A stretch of 64,000 nucleotides of DNA from an alpha proteobacterium IMCC14465 (GTDB lineage: Bacteria; Pseudomonadota; Alphaproteobacteria; RS24), in contig ALYF01000002.1 of the NCBI GenBank assembly GCA_000293845.2, forward strand, positions 186,001-250,000, given 5' to 3'. The notes beneath the pieces were generated by a model. That model saw only the letters and a list, made by a program, of their open reading frames with translations. It had not been told where the DNA came from and did not search any database. This document shows positions 37,105 through 46,700 of the stretch, piece after piece. The position numbers were made by a program, and so were the translations under genes. Each line of letters starts with the position of its first letter. The stretch's first letter is position 1.

Positions 37105-38271
37105 ATGAAATATTTTGCATATATAATTAAGTACATTGATAGAATTCCGATGATGAAAACATTGCCGGAAACCGTCAAATTGTCTGTTATTGCCAGTTTC
37201 GGTGTTTTTGTCTGGTTGTTGAGTGGATTTCTTGTGCCATCCGGCCCTGCTTTGGAAGTCCCTTCAAGCATTTCAGAAAAAAACAAAAATACAGCATCCG
37301 TCAAAGTTGTCTCAAAAACAATAAACCCCGAAGACTTTAATGAAATCCTATCTTTCCGCGGATACACGCAAGCCAAAAGAAGCGTAAGTATCGCCTCTGA
37401 AACATCTGGCATTATCGAAGTGCTTCCTGTCAAAGAAGGGCAGAAAGTCAAGAAAGACGAGTTGATTTGTAAAATCCGTGTTGGCGCGCGGCAAGCTAAA
37501 TTGGCAGAAGCCGAAGCGCTTATGCGAGCCAAGGAAATTGACTTTAAAGCCGCTGAAAAACTCGTTGAAAAAGGGCATTTCTCACTCAGCCGCGCCGCCG
37601 CAGCACAAGCGGCCTTTGACACTGCCAAAGCACTGGTCGCACAACGCCAGATTGAACTTGACCGTACCATGATACGCGCGCCATTTGACGGGGTCTTGGA
37701 TGTTCGCCATGTCGAACTTGGGGACTTCATCACTATCGGACAGCCCTGCGGCACGGTTATTGATAAAAACCCTCTCAAAATTGTTACACAAGTTTCTGAA
37801 AAACAAGTCAGCGCCCTCAAAACCGGCGCTAAAGGCAAGGCAAAATTGGCGACTGGCGAAGTCGTCGAAGGCGTTATCAGCTATTTGGCTGAAAAAGCTG
37901 ATCCGGTAACCCGTACATTCAGAATGGAAGTCGAAGTTGATAATTCGGATTATCGGCTTCGGGACGGCGTTAGCACCAATCTCGAGGTTGAAGCCGGTAT
38001 CACAGAGGCTTATCTGCTCCCCCATGGTATTATCACACTTCAAACATCTGGTGATGTTGGTGTCATGACGGTTGAGAATAATCTTGCGCGGTTCCATCCC
38101 ATCACAATTTTATCTGACGGCCCGGAGGGTGTCTGGATTAAAGGGCTGAAAGGCACGCAAAAATTTATTACGGTTGGACAGGAATTTGTGACTGAAGGGC
38201 AACCGCTAAAAGTCACAGAAACCAAGATTTCTCAAGATGATACCGTTATGGATGAGGCGGTAATCCAATAA
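37105..38271 (+). CDS. RND efflux periplasmic adaptor (membrane fusion protein)
   Basis: Links the inner-membrane RND pump to an outer-membrane channel. After one membrane anchor (about residues 18-45), the order is a barrel-sandwich half-motif (GIIEVLPVKEGQKVKKDELI), an alpha-hairpin, the second lipoyl half (RAPFDGVLDVRHVELGDFI) and the beta-barrel. The start at 37105 has AAGGGTGAG upstream. MMKTLPE 12 residues later is possible but has no site. It is coupled to the pump gene by TAATG. No outer-membrane factor is present nearby. Confidence 0.9.
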   Translation: MKYFAYIIKYIDRIPMMKTLPETVKLSVIASFGVFVWLLSGFLVPSGPALEVPSSISEKNKNTASVKVVSKTINPEDFNEILSFRGYTQAKRSVSIASETSGIIEVLPVKEGQKVKKDELICKIRVGARQAKLAEAEALMRAKEIDFKAAEKLVEKGHFSLSRAAAAQAAFDTAKALVAQRQIELDRTMIRAPFDGVLDVRHVELGDFITIGQPCGTVIDKNPLKIVTQVSEKQVSALKTGAKGKAKLATGEVVEGVISYLAEKADPVTRTFRMEVEVDNSDYRLRDGVSTNLEVEAGITEAYLLPHGIITLQTSGDVGVMTVENNLARFHPITILSDGPEGVWIKGLKGTQKFITVGQEFVTEGQPLKVTETKISQDDTVMDEAVIQ

Positions 38272-41200
38272 TGTATAATATTGTTTTATCCGCCATTGAA
38301 CGCGGACGCGCCGTCATTTTTTTGATTGGCGTTATTTTCTTATCCGGCATGGCCGTGCTCATCAACATACCCAAAGAAGCCGAACCGGATATTCCCATTC
38401 CTTTTATTTATGTGTCAGTTATTCATCCGGGCATTTCACCTGAGGATGCAGAGCGTCTCATTGTCCGCCCCCTTGAAAAAGAACTCATGATGGCTGAAGG
38501 GCTGGATGAAATTCTCGGTTTTGGGGGGCAAAATTATGGCGCTGTCATCGTCAAATATGATGTTGATGTCGATGTCGATGAGGCTCTTCTTGAGACCACA
38601 CGTCTTGTCGATCTCGTAAAGCCAAAATTTCCTAAGGAAAGCGAAGAACCGCTTATAAAGGAAGTTAATGTCACCGCCTTTCCTGCTCTATTCGTTGCTT
38701 TATCAGGGCAAGTTAGTGAACGCGAGCTTATCCGCCGCGCCAAAACACTTAAGAATGAGCTAGAAAACCTCCCCAATGTTTTAGGCGCCGATATTTTAGG
38801 CGACCGCGAGGAACAGCTTGAAGTCATCATCAATCCGGCACGCATGGAGGCTTATCAAATCTCGCATAGCGAGCTTTACGCCATTATTGCAAATAACAAC
38901 CGTGTCATCCCTGCCGGACAAATGGATACAGGATTAGGTCGATTCACCATTTCTGTTCCGGGGCTATTTGAGACGGCTGAAGATGTTTTTAAACTCCCCG
39001 TCAAGGTTCGAGGCGATGCGGTTGTTACTCTCGCCGATATTGCCGAAATCAGACGGACTTTTAAAGACCAACAAACCCGCACATTTTATAATGGTGAACC
39101 GGCCTTGATTTTGAAGGTCAAACGCAAAACAGGCACGAATGTTCTGGATATGACTGAACTGGTCAGGGAAAGAACCAAAGAATATACCGCCAATTGGCCT
39201 GAAAATATTAATGTCAATTTCAGCTTTGATCAGTCTTCTCATGTCTTCAATATGATTAATTCACTGCAAAGCTCAATCGCCAATGCGATTGTGCTTGTGA
39301 TGCTGATTGTTATTGGCGCGCTGGGCTTGCGCTCGGCCATGATGGTCGGCATTGCTATCCCAACAAGCTTTATGATGAGTTTTGTTCTGCTTAGCCTGTT
39401 TGGTAACTCGCTCAATATGATGGTGATGTTTTCACTTATCCTGTGTGTCGGCATATTGGTCGATAGTTCAATTGTTATTGTTGAATATGCGGACAGAAAA
39501 ATGGCAGAAGGGCTAAACAGAAAAGAAGCCTATGCGCGCTCCGCACAGCGCATGTTTTTTCCTATCTTGTCATCTACAGCCACAACACTGGCGGCTTTCA
39601 CACCGCTATTATTTTGGCCGGGCGTTTCCGGGGAGTTCATGAGCTACCTCCCGCGTACGTTGATTTTTGTTCTCACATCTTCACTTGTGATGGCGCTTTT
39701 CTTTCTGCCCGCTATTGGCGGTCTTTACGGCAAGACGGAACAGGCTGGTGACGCAACACTCTCTGCCCTATCTGCTGAAAACCCTGAACTTATGATTGAT
39801 AGCAACACCTTCACAGGAAAATATTTGATGGTTTTGGAGCGTTTGATGGTGAACCCACTCCGAACTTTCATTGCCCTGATATTGATTTTTGCTTCTATCA
39901 TTTCGGTCTATAGATTTTTCGAAAAAGACACGCTGTATTTTGCCGAGATTGAACCCAGACAGGCGATAGTTCTTGTTCGTGCGAGAGGTAATCTTTCGCT
40001 GGACGACACTGAGAGATTAACGCGTTCGGTTGAAAAAGAAGTCATGCAGATCAAAGGTATTCAGGCTGCCTTGACGCAATTTGGGCCAAATATCGCCTAT
40101 GGTGACTCTGGCAATAATGTAAATCCAACAGACCTCGTTGGTTCAATTTTTATTGAATTTCAGCATTTTGCAGTCCGTGAAAGCTCTGTAGAAATTATTA
40201 AAAAAATCAAAGACCGTACGAAAGATTTTCCGGGTATAATTGTTGAAATCCGCGAACAAGAAGATGGCCCGCCCATCGGAAAAGATATTCAGCTTGAAAT
40301 CAGGTCGAATAATTATGAAGGCTTGATTGAAATCGCCGAAAAGGCGAACGCGAAATTTAAAAGTCTCGATGAATTGCTAACTGATGTTGAAGATAATCGC
40401 TCTTCCCCCGGCATTGAGTGGAAGATTGATGTCGATCGCGAAAAAGCGGGGCTCTTTGGGGCAGATATATCCACCGTCGGCGCCATGGTACAAATGATAA
40501 CTAATGGTGTTGAGTTGGGAACTTATCGGCCTATTGATGCCGATGATGAAGTGGAAATCCGCATTCGATACCCTGAAGAATACCGCGACATTAAAAACAT
40601 GGATAGCCTGCGCGTAAACACCCAAATGGGGAGTGTACCGATAAGTAACTTTGTCAGCCGCTCAGCCGACCAACGCAAAATCCAGATTGACCGGACAGAT
40701 GGCTATCGGCAAGTCACTGTAAAAGCCAATGTGCTTATCAACCCGGTTACGAATGAGAAATACCCAATTGCGGAAGCTATGTTGGAACTTCAAAACTGGC
40801 TGGATGAACAGGATTTTGGGCCAGAATATCTCTTTCGTTTTCGCGGCAGTAGTGAAGAAGAAGAAGCTGCCGCCGGCTTTCTTGGCAATGCAATGCTCGG
40901 TGGTTTAGCGCTCATGTTTGTTATTCTGCTCCTGCAGTTTAACAGTTTCTACTATGCTATTTTGACACTCACGACAGTTGCCTCATCCAGCATCGGGGTT
41001 CTTATCGGGCTAATGATGACTGGTGAGCAATTTATTGTGGTTTTCTCAGGCGTTGGGATTGTCGCTCTGGCTGGCATTGTGGTGAATAATTCAATCGTCT
41101 TAATTGATACACATCAGCGGCTTGAAAAATCCGGTATGGATTTGAAAGAAGCTGTCCTGCGGGCTGCCGGACAAAGAATCCGCCCTATTCTCATCACCAC

Positions 41201-41453
41201 AGGTACAACGATTATCGGCCTATTACCGATGGCGATGGGCATCAGCCTTAATATTTTCACCCGCGCGATTGAATTAAATAATCCAATTTCAGCATGGTGG
41301 ACGAATATGTCGATTTCGATTGTTTTTGGTCTCGGCTTTTCAACTATTTTAACGCTGATTACCATTCCGGTTCTCATTATGTTGCCGAGTTATCTTCGCA
41401 AGGAAATCCTGCCCAAGTTCAAACAGCAATATGCCGTTCTCAGAAATGGTTAA
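38271..41453 (+). CDS. RND family efflux pump (AcrB-like)
   Basis: A 1060-residue inner-membrane proton antiporter with the usual twelve segments and two large periplasmic loops. Visible features are the N-terminal IPKEAEPDIPIPFIYVSVIHPG, the fourth-segment GILVDSSIVIVEYADRKM, and the VNNSIVLIDTHQRLEKSG repeat in the second half. The AcrB proton-relay pair Asp-Asp in segment four is Asp-Ser here, while the first Asp is kept. Substrate unknown: drugs, bile-like compounds or lipids. It converges on pssA with nine bases between stops. Confidence 0.92.
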   Translation: MYNIVLSAIERGRAVIFLIGVIFLSGMAVLINIPKEAEPDIPIPFIYVSVIHPGISPEDAERLIVRPLEKELMMAEGLDEILGFGGQNYGAVIVKYDVDVDVDEALLETTRLVDLVKPKFPKESEEPLIKEVNVTAFPALFVALSGQVSERELIRRAKTLKNELENLPNVLGADILGDREEQLEVIINPARMEAYQISHSELYAIIANNNRVIPAGQMDTGLGRFTISVPGLFETAEDVFKLPVKVRGDAVVTLADIAEIRRTFKDQQTRTFYNGEPALILKVKRKTGTNVLDMTELVRERTKEYTANWPENINVNFSFDQSSHVFNMINSLQSSIANAIVLVMLIVIGALGLRSAMMVGIAIPTSFMMSFVLLSLFGNSLNMMVMFSLILCVGILVDSSIVIVEYADRKMAEGLNRKEAYARSAQRMFFPILSSTATTLAAFTPLLFWPGVSGEFMSYLPRTLIFVLTSSLVMALFFLPAIGGLYGKTEQAGDATLSALSAENPELMIDSNTFTGKYLMVLERLMVNPLRTFIALILIFASIISVYRFFEKDTLYFAEIEPRQAIVLVRARGNLSLDDTERLTRSVEKEVMQIKGIQAALTQFGPNIAYGDSGNNVNPTDLVGSIFIEFQHFAVRESSVEIIKKIKDRTKDFPGIIVEIREQEDGPPIGKDIQLEIRSNNYEGLIEIAEKANAKFKSLDELLTDVEDNRSSPGIEWKIDVDREKAGLFGADISTVGAMVQMITNGVELGTYRPIDADDEVEIRIRYPEEYRDIKNMDSLRVNTQMGSVPISNFVSRSADQRKIQIDRTDGYRQVTVKANVLINPVTNEKYPIAEAMLELQNWLDEQDFGPEYLFRFRGSSEEEEAAAGFLGNAMLGGLALMFVILLLQFNSFYYAILTLTTVASSSIGVLIGLMMTGEQFIVVFSGVGIVALAGIVVNNSIVLIDTHQRLEKSGMDLKEAVLRAAGQRIRPILITTGTTIIGLLPMAMGISLNIFTRAIELNNPISAWWTNMSISIVFGLGFSTILTLITIPVLIMLPSYLRKEILPKFKQQYAVLRNG

Positions 41454-41462
41454 ATTAAGATT

Positions 41463-42311
41463 TTAAGCTGCGCGTTCCACTTGACGATATTTCAAAACCG
41501 CAAGCGGAATGCTCAACAAATACGCGACACATAAGATTAAAATCATAATCCACGGAAAAGTGGATAAGGCGCCAGCAAGAAGACCAAAAGACAAAATAAT
41601 AGAAATCAGATAGACGCGCGGAACTCTGAATTTAAGATTCTTAAGCGAAAATGTCGGGATGCTACTGACCATGAGCAATGAAATAACAACAACCAGACAG
41701 GCAATGGGCGTCACCCAAACAGACATCTCAAACCCTAAAAAGGACAAATAAAAGGGAGATAGCACCATCACACCCGCAACAGGTGATGGAACACCGACAA
41801 AGAAGTTTTGCGTCCAAGCCGGACGTGCGCTTTTCTCAGTCTCAGATGCTTCTTGCAGGACATTAAATTTAGCCAGCCGCAAAGCAGCACAAACTGCATA
41901 TAAAATCACAGCCAACCAGCCAAGCCGGCCTATCTCGTTTAGTAGCCAGAGATAAATCATCATGATCGGCACAATACCGAAATTGAAAAAGTCTGCTAAG
42001 GAGTCGAGCTGCCCACCAATTTTACTTTCGGCTTTGAGCGCGCGGGCAACCCGCCCGTCTATCGCATCAAGGAAAGCGGCTAGGAAAACAAACTCAACCG
42101 CCAACTCATAACGCCCCTCCAGCGCAAAGCGAAAAGCATTCAATCCGGCACATAGCGCCAGCGTGGTAATGATGCTTGGAACAAGCGTTCGGAAATAGAC
42201 AAAATTGCCCTGTTTTTCAGTATGTTTTTCGTCTTGTTTAACATCCAGCTTCTCACCGGATTTAGAAGTTGATTTTTTAATGAGATTATCAGCCTTTCGA
42301 GCTGCCCTTAT
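41463..42311 (-). CDS. pssA: CDP-diacylglycerol--serine O-phosphatidyltransferase
   Basis: Makes phosphatidylserine, the precursor of phosphatidylethanolamine, in the inner membrane. The CDP-alcohol phosphatidyltransferase motif is DAIDGRVARALKAESKIGGQ then LDSLADFFNFG. An in-frame TTG at 42143 would give 226 residues but cut into the first membrane segment (LVPSIITTLALCAGLNAFRF). The frame stays open and fits the family up to a stop at 42315-42317, with no ATG, GTG or TTG. I therefore extend it to the ATA at 42309-42311, next to AGGTC. psd lies directly upstream. Confidence 0.85.
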   Translation of the reverse strand: MRAARKADNLIKKSTSKSGEKLDVKQDEKHTEKQGNFVYFRTLVPSIITTLALCAGLNAFRFALEGRYELAVEFVFLAAFLDAIDGRVARALKAESKIGGQLDSLADFFNFGIVPIMMIYLWLLNEIGRLGWLAVILYAVCAALRLAKFNVLQEASETEKSARPAWTQNFFVGVPSPVAGVMVLSPFYLSFLGFEMSVWVTPIACLVVVISLLMVSSIPTFSLKNLKFRVPRVYLISIILSFGLLAGALSTFPWIMILILCVAYLLSIPLAVLKYRQVERAA

Positions 42312-42329
42312 GACCTAAATTGAAACCTA

Positions 42330-43028
42330 TTAAATTGGATGAGCGATACGTTGAACCTGATTATCCGCATCGGCCAAATCAGCCATGATGGTTTCACCAC
42401 CCAGAACCTGTTGACCGACAGTCACTAGCGGTGCAATGCCTTCCGGCAAATATACATCCACGCGACTACCAAATCGAATGAGACCAAATCGCTCTCCAGT
42501 TTTGAGGCTCTCGCCTTCCTCAACCCAACACAAAATCCGCCGCGCGACGAGACCTGCAATTTGAACAACGACCATTTCTTTACCGTCGGGGAGTTCCAGC
42601 AAAAGTGACTGGCGTTCATTTTGATCGCTGGCTTTTTCCAAATCCGCGCTCAAAAACTTACCCGTGCGATAAAGTGATTTTTTAATCTTTGCCGAATGCG
42701 GCACACGATTAATATGACAGTTAAATACGTTCAAAAAGATAGAAATCCGTGTCATTGGCGTTTCGCCAAGCTCAAGCTCCTGTGGCGGCACTGCTTGTGT
42801 AATCATATTCACAACACCGTCAGCCGGGCTGACAACTAGGCCTTCTTGGTCAGGCACATATCTCAGCGGGTCTCTAAAGAAATAGGCACAAAAGATTATG
42901 CCGATAACACCAATCCAGCCCAGAAAAGTCGCTACGAAGAACAAGCCGACAGTCGCAATGGCAAAAATAAGAATAAATCTATATCCCTCCGGATGTATCG
43001 GTAATATCAGGGATAGAAAATTATGCAT
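42330..43028 (-). CDS. psd: Phosphatidylserine decarboxylase
   Basis: Pyruvoyl enzyme that turns phosphatidylserine into phosphatidylethanolamine at the membrane. The 232-residue form is the short type of alphaproteobacteria. Two membrane segments near the N-terminus are followed by FFRDPLRYVP, VSPADGVV (about 66-73), NVFNCHINRVP, and the Gly-Ser self-cleavage site in RFGSRVDVYLP. It forms an operon with pssA, the enzyme that makes its substrate. Confidence 0.95.
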   Translation of the reverse strand: MHNFLSLILPIHPEGYRFILIFAIATVGLFFVATFLGWIGVIGIIFCAYFFRDPLRYVPDQEGLVVSPADGVVNMITQAVPPQELELGETPMTRISIFLNVFNCHINRVPHSAKIKKSLYRTGKFLSADLEKASDQNERQSLLLELPDGKEMVVVQIAGLVARRILCWVEEGESLKTGERFGLIRFGSRVDVYLPEGIAPLVTVGQQVLGGETIMADLADADNQVQRIAHPI

Positions 43029-43149
43029 TTAAAGCTCCTTCTTATTCTGGCATTTATAATAGCACGCTTTTAGCGTCAGATATTTTAACATCTGTGATTT
43101 GTCAGAATCATTATTAAGTCCTGATACTATACTAAACTGAGGTTTTTTT

Positions 43150-43689
43150 ATGACCAAGTCTGTTTGTGTTTTTTGTGGTTCAAGAGACGGTAGCAAACCT
43201 GAATTTCAGGATATTGCCGATGAATTAGGCCGTTCACTCGCCAAATCCGGCATAAACTTGGTTTATGGCGGTGGTCAAGTCGGTCTGATGGGGCGGCTCG
43301 CACGCGCCGCATTAGCCGAAGGCGGGCATGTAACCGGTATTATTCCTGAATTTCTAAACAAGCGCGAAATACGATTTGATGAAGTCTCTTTGGTGATAGA
43401 GACCAAAACCTTGCGTGATAGAATAAAGCAAATGGAAGAACACTCAGATGCATTTATCGTTCTGCCCGGTGGAATTGGGACACTGGATGAATTAATGCAG
43501 ATGTTCACAATGAATCTTTTAAGGCAACAGAACAAACCGATTTACATAATTAATCTAAACGGTTTTTGGGACCCCTTCTTCACCATGATGGATGCTTTTC
43601 AAGATGCTGGATTTATCTATCCCGGCAGTCGGGATTTGTTGCAGGTGTGCGCAACACTCAACGACGTTATGACAGCCTTAAAAGACTAA
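43150..43689 (+). CDS. LOG family protein (TIGR00730 type)
   Basis: A 179-residue Rossmann-like protein. The family motif PGGIGTLDE is present, with VFCGSRDG at the start and YGGGQVGLMG. Members release cytokinin bases or cleave nucleotide monophosphates at the N-glycosidic bond (established for characterised LOG proteins); the substrate here is not known. Its frame starts 121 bases from psd on the opposite strand and converges on cimA. Confidence 0.9.
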   Translation: MTKSVCVFCGSRDGSKPEFQDIADELGRSLAKSGINLVYGGGQVGLMGRLARAALAEGGHVTGIIPEFLNKREIRFDEVSLVIETKTLRDRIKQMEEHSDAFIVLPGGIGTLDELMQMFTMNLLRQQNKPIYIINLNGFWDPFFTMMDAFQDAGFIYPGSRDLLQVCATLNDVMTALKD

Positions 43690-43705
43690 AATCACGTTAA
43701 TTGCC

Positions 43706-45316
43706 TTACGCAGGATTGGGCGAAACGCCTTCTTTCAAAAGCTTATAGACAATGCTGTCATGCAAGGCTTGAAAGCTTGCCGCTACAATATTCTCAGAAA
43801 CACCAACCGTCCGCCATGAATGCCCTTCACCATCGGCACTTTCAATCAGCACGCGCGTTACCGCGCCAGTTCCGGTGTTAAGAATGCGCACTTTAAAATC
43901 AACAAGCCGCATATCTGTCAAATAAGGCGCATATCTTCTCAAATCAGAGCGAATAGCCATATCTAAGGCATTAACAGGTCCATTGCCCTCACCCGTCGTT
44001 GTGACGCTCTGCCCATCAATATTCAAACTGACTTCAGCCGTGGCGCGTGGTTCGGGATTGGCTTCATCCCAAACAACCTTCACCTCGTAATTCTGAACAT
44101 TAAAATAGGTGGGCAAAGTGCCAAGCATTTCATGCGCCAGTAATTCAAAGGATGCACCTGCGCTATCAAAACTATAGCCCTCAAGCTCTTTATGCTTAAT
44201 GCCGGAAAGAATACGCTCAACAGCTGAATTATCTTCCCCGACAGAAATTCCAGCCGATTCGAGACGTGCCAGAATATTACTGCGCCCCGCCTGATCAGAG
44301 ACCAGAATAATCCGCGCATTCCCAACGAGTTCCGGATCAACATGCTCATAGGTTGACGGGTCTTTCATCACGGCTGAAACATGAATCCCACCCTTATGCG
44401 CAAAGGCGTTATCGCCGACATAAGGCGCATGGCGATTAGGCGTACGATTGAGAATATCATCAAGCAACAAAGAGGTTTTTTTAAGTTTATTCAAATTCGC
44501 AATATCAATGCCGGTTTTATATTTATCGGCATAACCGGGCTTTAACAGCAGGCTTGGAATTAGCGAGACCATATTTGCGTTACCACAGCGCTCCCCCAGA
44601 CCATTCAGAGTGCCCTGCACCTGACGAACACCGCCATCAATCGCCGCAAGGGAATTGGAGACCGCGTTTTCGGTATCATTATGCGCGTGGATGCCTAATT
44701 TATCACCCGGGAAGCGAGCCATTAGTGCCGTGACAATATCATAGACATCGCCCGGCAGCGTGCCGCCATTCGTATCGCATAAAACTGCCCAGCGGGCGCC
44801 CGCTTCAAGGGCTGTCTCGATACAGGACATCGCATAATCTGGATTGGCCTTATATCCATCAAAGAAATGCTCACAGTCAATCATGGCCTCTTTGTCGCGC
44901 TCTAAAATGGCCTTCACGCTTTCGGAAATACATGCGAGGTTTTCTTCCAGACTGATATTCAACGCGACATCAACATGGTAGTCCCAGCTCTTCGCCACCA
45001 GACACACGGCTTGCGCCTCAGCATCCAGAATTTGCGCCAGCCCCGGATCATTTGCCGCTGACCTGCCCGCACGTTTGGTCATACCGAAAGCCGTCATTTT
45101 TGCATGTGAGAGATGAAGCGGGGTGGCAAAAAAATTCGTATCTGTCGGATTGGCACCAGGATAGCCACCTTCGACATAATCCAGCCCCAACTCATCAAGC
45201 GTTTTGGCAATAGTGATTTTATCATCGACAGAGAAATCAACGCCAGCCGTCTGCTGTCCGTCTCTCAGAGTTGTGTCAAATAAGTAGAGCCGTTCAAGGC
45301 TTTTATCTTCACTCAT
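43706..45316 (-). CDS. cimA: Citramalate synthase
   Basis: Condenses pyruvate and acetyl-CoA into (R)-citramalate, giving a threonine-independent route to isoleucine. The TIM barrel starts LYLFDTTLRDGQQTAGVDFS and includes HAHNDTENAVSNSLAAIDGG, QVQGTLNGLGERCGN and HKGGIHVSAV. A C-terminal LeuA-type allosteric domain follows from about residue 400. At 536 residues it fits the long CimA form, not HomC or LeuA. It lies in a leftward set with gltX and nadE. Confidence 0.94.
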   Translation of the reverse strand: MSEDKSLERLYLFDTTLRDGQQTAGVDFSVDDKITIAKTLDELGLDYVEGGYPGANPTDTNFFATPLHLSHAKMTAFGMTKRAGRSAANDPGLAQILDAEAQAVCLVAKSWDYHVDVALNISLEENLACISESVKAILERDKEAMIDCEHFFDGYKANPDYAMSCIETALEAGARWAVLCDTNGGTLPGDVYDIVTALMARFPGDKLGIHAHNDTENAVSNSLAAIDGGVRQVQGTLNGLGERCGNANMVSLIPSLLLKPGYADKYKTGIDIANLNKLKKTSLLLDDILNRTPNRHAPYVGDNAFAHKGGIHVSAVMKDPSTYEHVDPELVGNARIILVSDQAGRSNILARLESAGISVGEDNSAVERILSGIKHKELEGYSFDSAGASFELLAHEMLGTLPTYFNVQNYEVKVVWDEANPEPRATAEVSLNIDGQSVTTTGEGNGPVNALDMAIRSDLRRYAPYLTDMRLVDFKVRILNTGTGAVTRVLIESADGEGHSWRTVGVSENIVAASFQALHDSIVYKLLKEGVSPNPA

Positions 45317-45327
45317 TGTCTCAATAA

Positions 45328-46686
45328 TTATCCCTCGAGACGATTCTTGACATGCGTCGGGCCGATAAGCAACAGCAGGTTTTTCATTTCAGGGCCATGC
45401 GACTGACCCGTCATGGCTTTACGCAGGGGCATGAAAAGCTCTTTGCCTTTACGCCCGGTAGATTGTTTAAGCTCTGATGTCCAGCTTGACCAGCTTGTTT
45501 CATCCCAAGGCTCGGCAGGCAAACAGGCAAGTGCCATATCGAGATAATCTCGGTCTTCAGCATCAATCACACTTTCAACAGGACCTTGAATAATCTGCCA
45601 AAGCCCAACAGCATCTTCTAGTCTATCGATATTCCCCTTCACCGTATCCCAAAACAACATACCGGCCTGCTCATCCTCATAGGTCACGCCAAGGTGAGAT
45701 AATTTGTCGGCAACTCTTTCGAAAGGCAGGTGTTGAAGAAGTTTCACATTCAACCGCTGCAACTCAGCAGGGTCGAAACGCGCAGGCGCACGCCCTAATC
45801 GCGTTAAGTCAAACCCCGCAATAAGTGCCGCCATATCCGAATGAGTTTCCACCGGATCAGGCGTGCCAAGGCGGGCAATCAGACTGTTAATTGACATTGG
45901 GTCAATGCCGTCTTCTCTGAGGGATTCGAGGGATAATGATCCAAGTCTTTTTGACAGCGCGCTCCCATCTGCCATGACCAATAATGGATGATGCGCAAAA
46001 ACTGGTATAATGGCATCCTGCCCGGCAAGAGCCATAATCAATTCAATTTGAGCCGCAGAATTTGTGACATGGTCTTCGCCGCGAATAATATGTGTGATGT
46101 TAAAATCGAGGTCATCAACCACGCTGGGCAAGGTATAGAGATATGTTCCGTCTGCGCGCACCAATACAGGGTCAGACAGGCTCGACGTATCCACAAGCTG
46201 GTCGCCGCGCACCAAATCCTGCCAGCTAACCTTATTACCGGATAATTTAAAACGCCAATGAGGTGTTCTGCCTTCTGCCTCAAGTTTAGCTTTCTCGTCA
46301 TCGCTCAACTCAAGCGCCGCGCGGTCATAGACTGGCGGCTTGCCTCTGGCACGTTGACGCTTACGCTTTAAGTCCAACTCGTCCGGCGTTTCATAACACG
46401 CATAGACAAGCCCCATATCTTTTAGCTTCTCAAATGCCTCATCATAAGCATCAAAGCGGTCAGATTGCTTGGCGGTCAAATCATGCGGCAGGCCGAGCCA
46501 AGCTAAATCCTCAATAATACCCTGCGCGAAAGCCTCGGTAGATCTTTCTGCATCAGTATCATCCAAGCGCAGCATGAATTGCCCCCCATTGGCTTTGGCA
46601 TAAAGCGCGCAAAACAGAGCTGTTCGGGCATTACCAACATGGAGACGACCGGTCGGACTTGGCGCAAAGCGGGTGATGATTGACAT
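45328..46686 (-). CDS. gltX: Glutamyl-tRNA synthetase
   Basis: Charges tRNA-Glu (and tRNA-Gln in organisms that use the amidation route). The class I HIGH equivalent is in FAPSPTGRLHVGNARTAL; the KMSKS equivalent is ALSKRLGSL at about 245. The 452-residue length and the lack of an extra zinc-binding stretch fit the alphaproteobacterial short form. Many alphaproteobacteria carry two copies, and only one is seen here. It lies between nadE and cimA. Confidence 0.95.
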   Translation of the reverse strand: MSIITRFAPSPTGRLHVGNARTALFCALYAKANGGQFMLRLDDTDAERSTEAFAQGIIEDLAWLGLPHDLTAKQSDRFDAYDEAFEKLKDMGLVYACYETPDELDLKRKRQRARGKPPVYDRAALELSDDEKAKLEAEGRTPHWRFKLSGNKVSWQDLVRGDQLVDTSSLSDPVLVRADGTYLYTLPSVVDDLDFNITHIIRGEDHVTNSAAQIELIMALAGQDAIIPVFAHHPLLVMADGSALSKRLGSLSLESLREDGIDPMSINSLIARLGTPDPVETHSDMAALIAGFDLTRLGRAPARFDPAELQRLNVKLLQHLPFERVADKLSHLGVTYEDEQAGMLFWDTVKGNIDRLEDAVGLWQIIQGPVESVIDAEDRDYLDMALACLPAEPWDETSWSSWTSELKQSTGRKGKELFMPLRKAMTGQSHGPEMKNLLLLIGPTHVKNRLEG

Positions 46687-46700
46687 GTATAAACCTTTCT

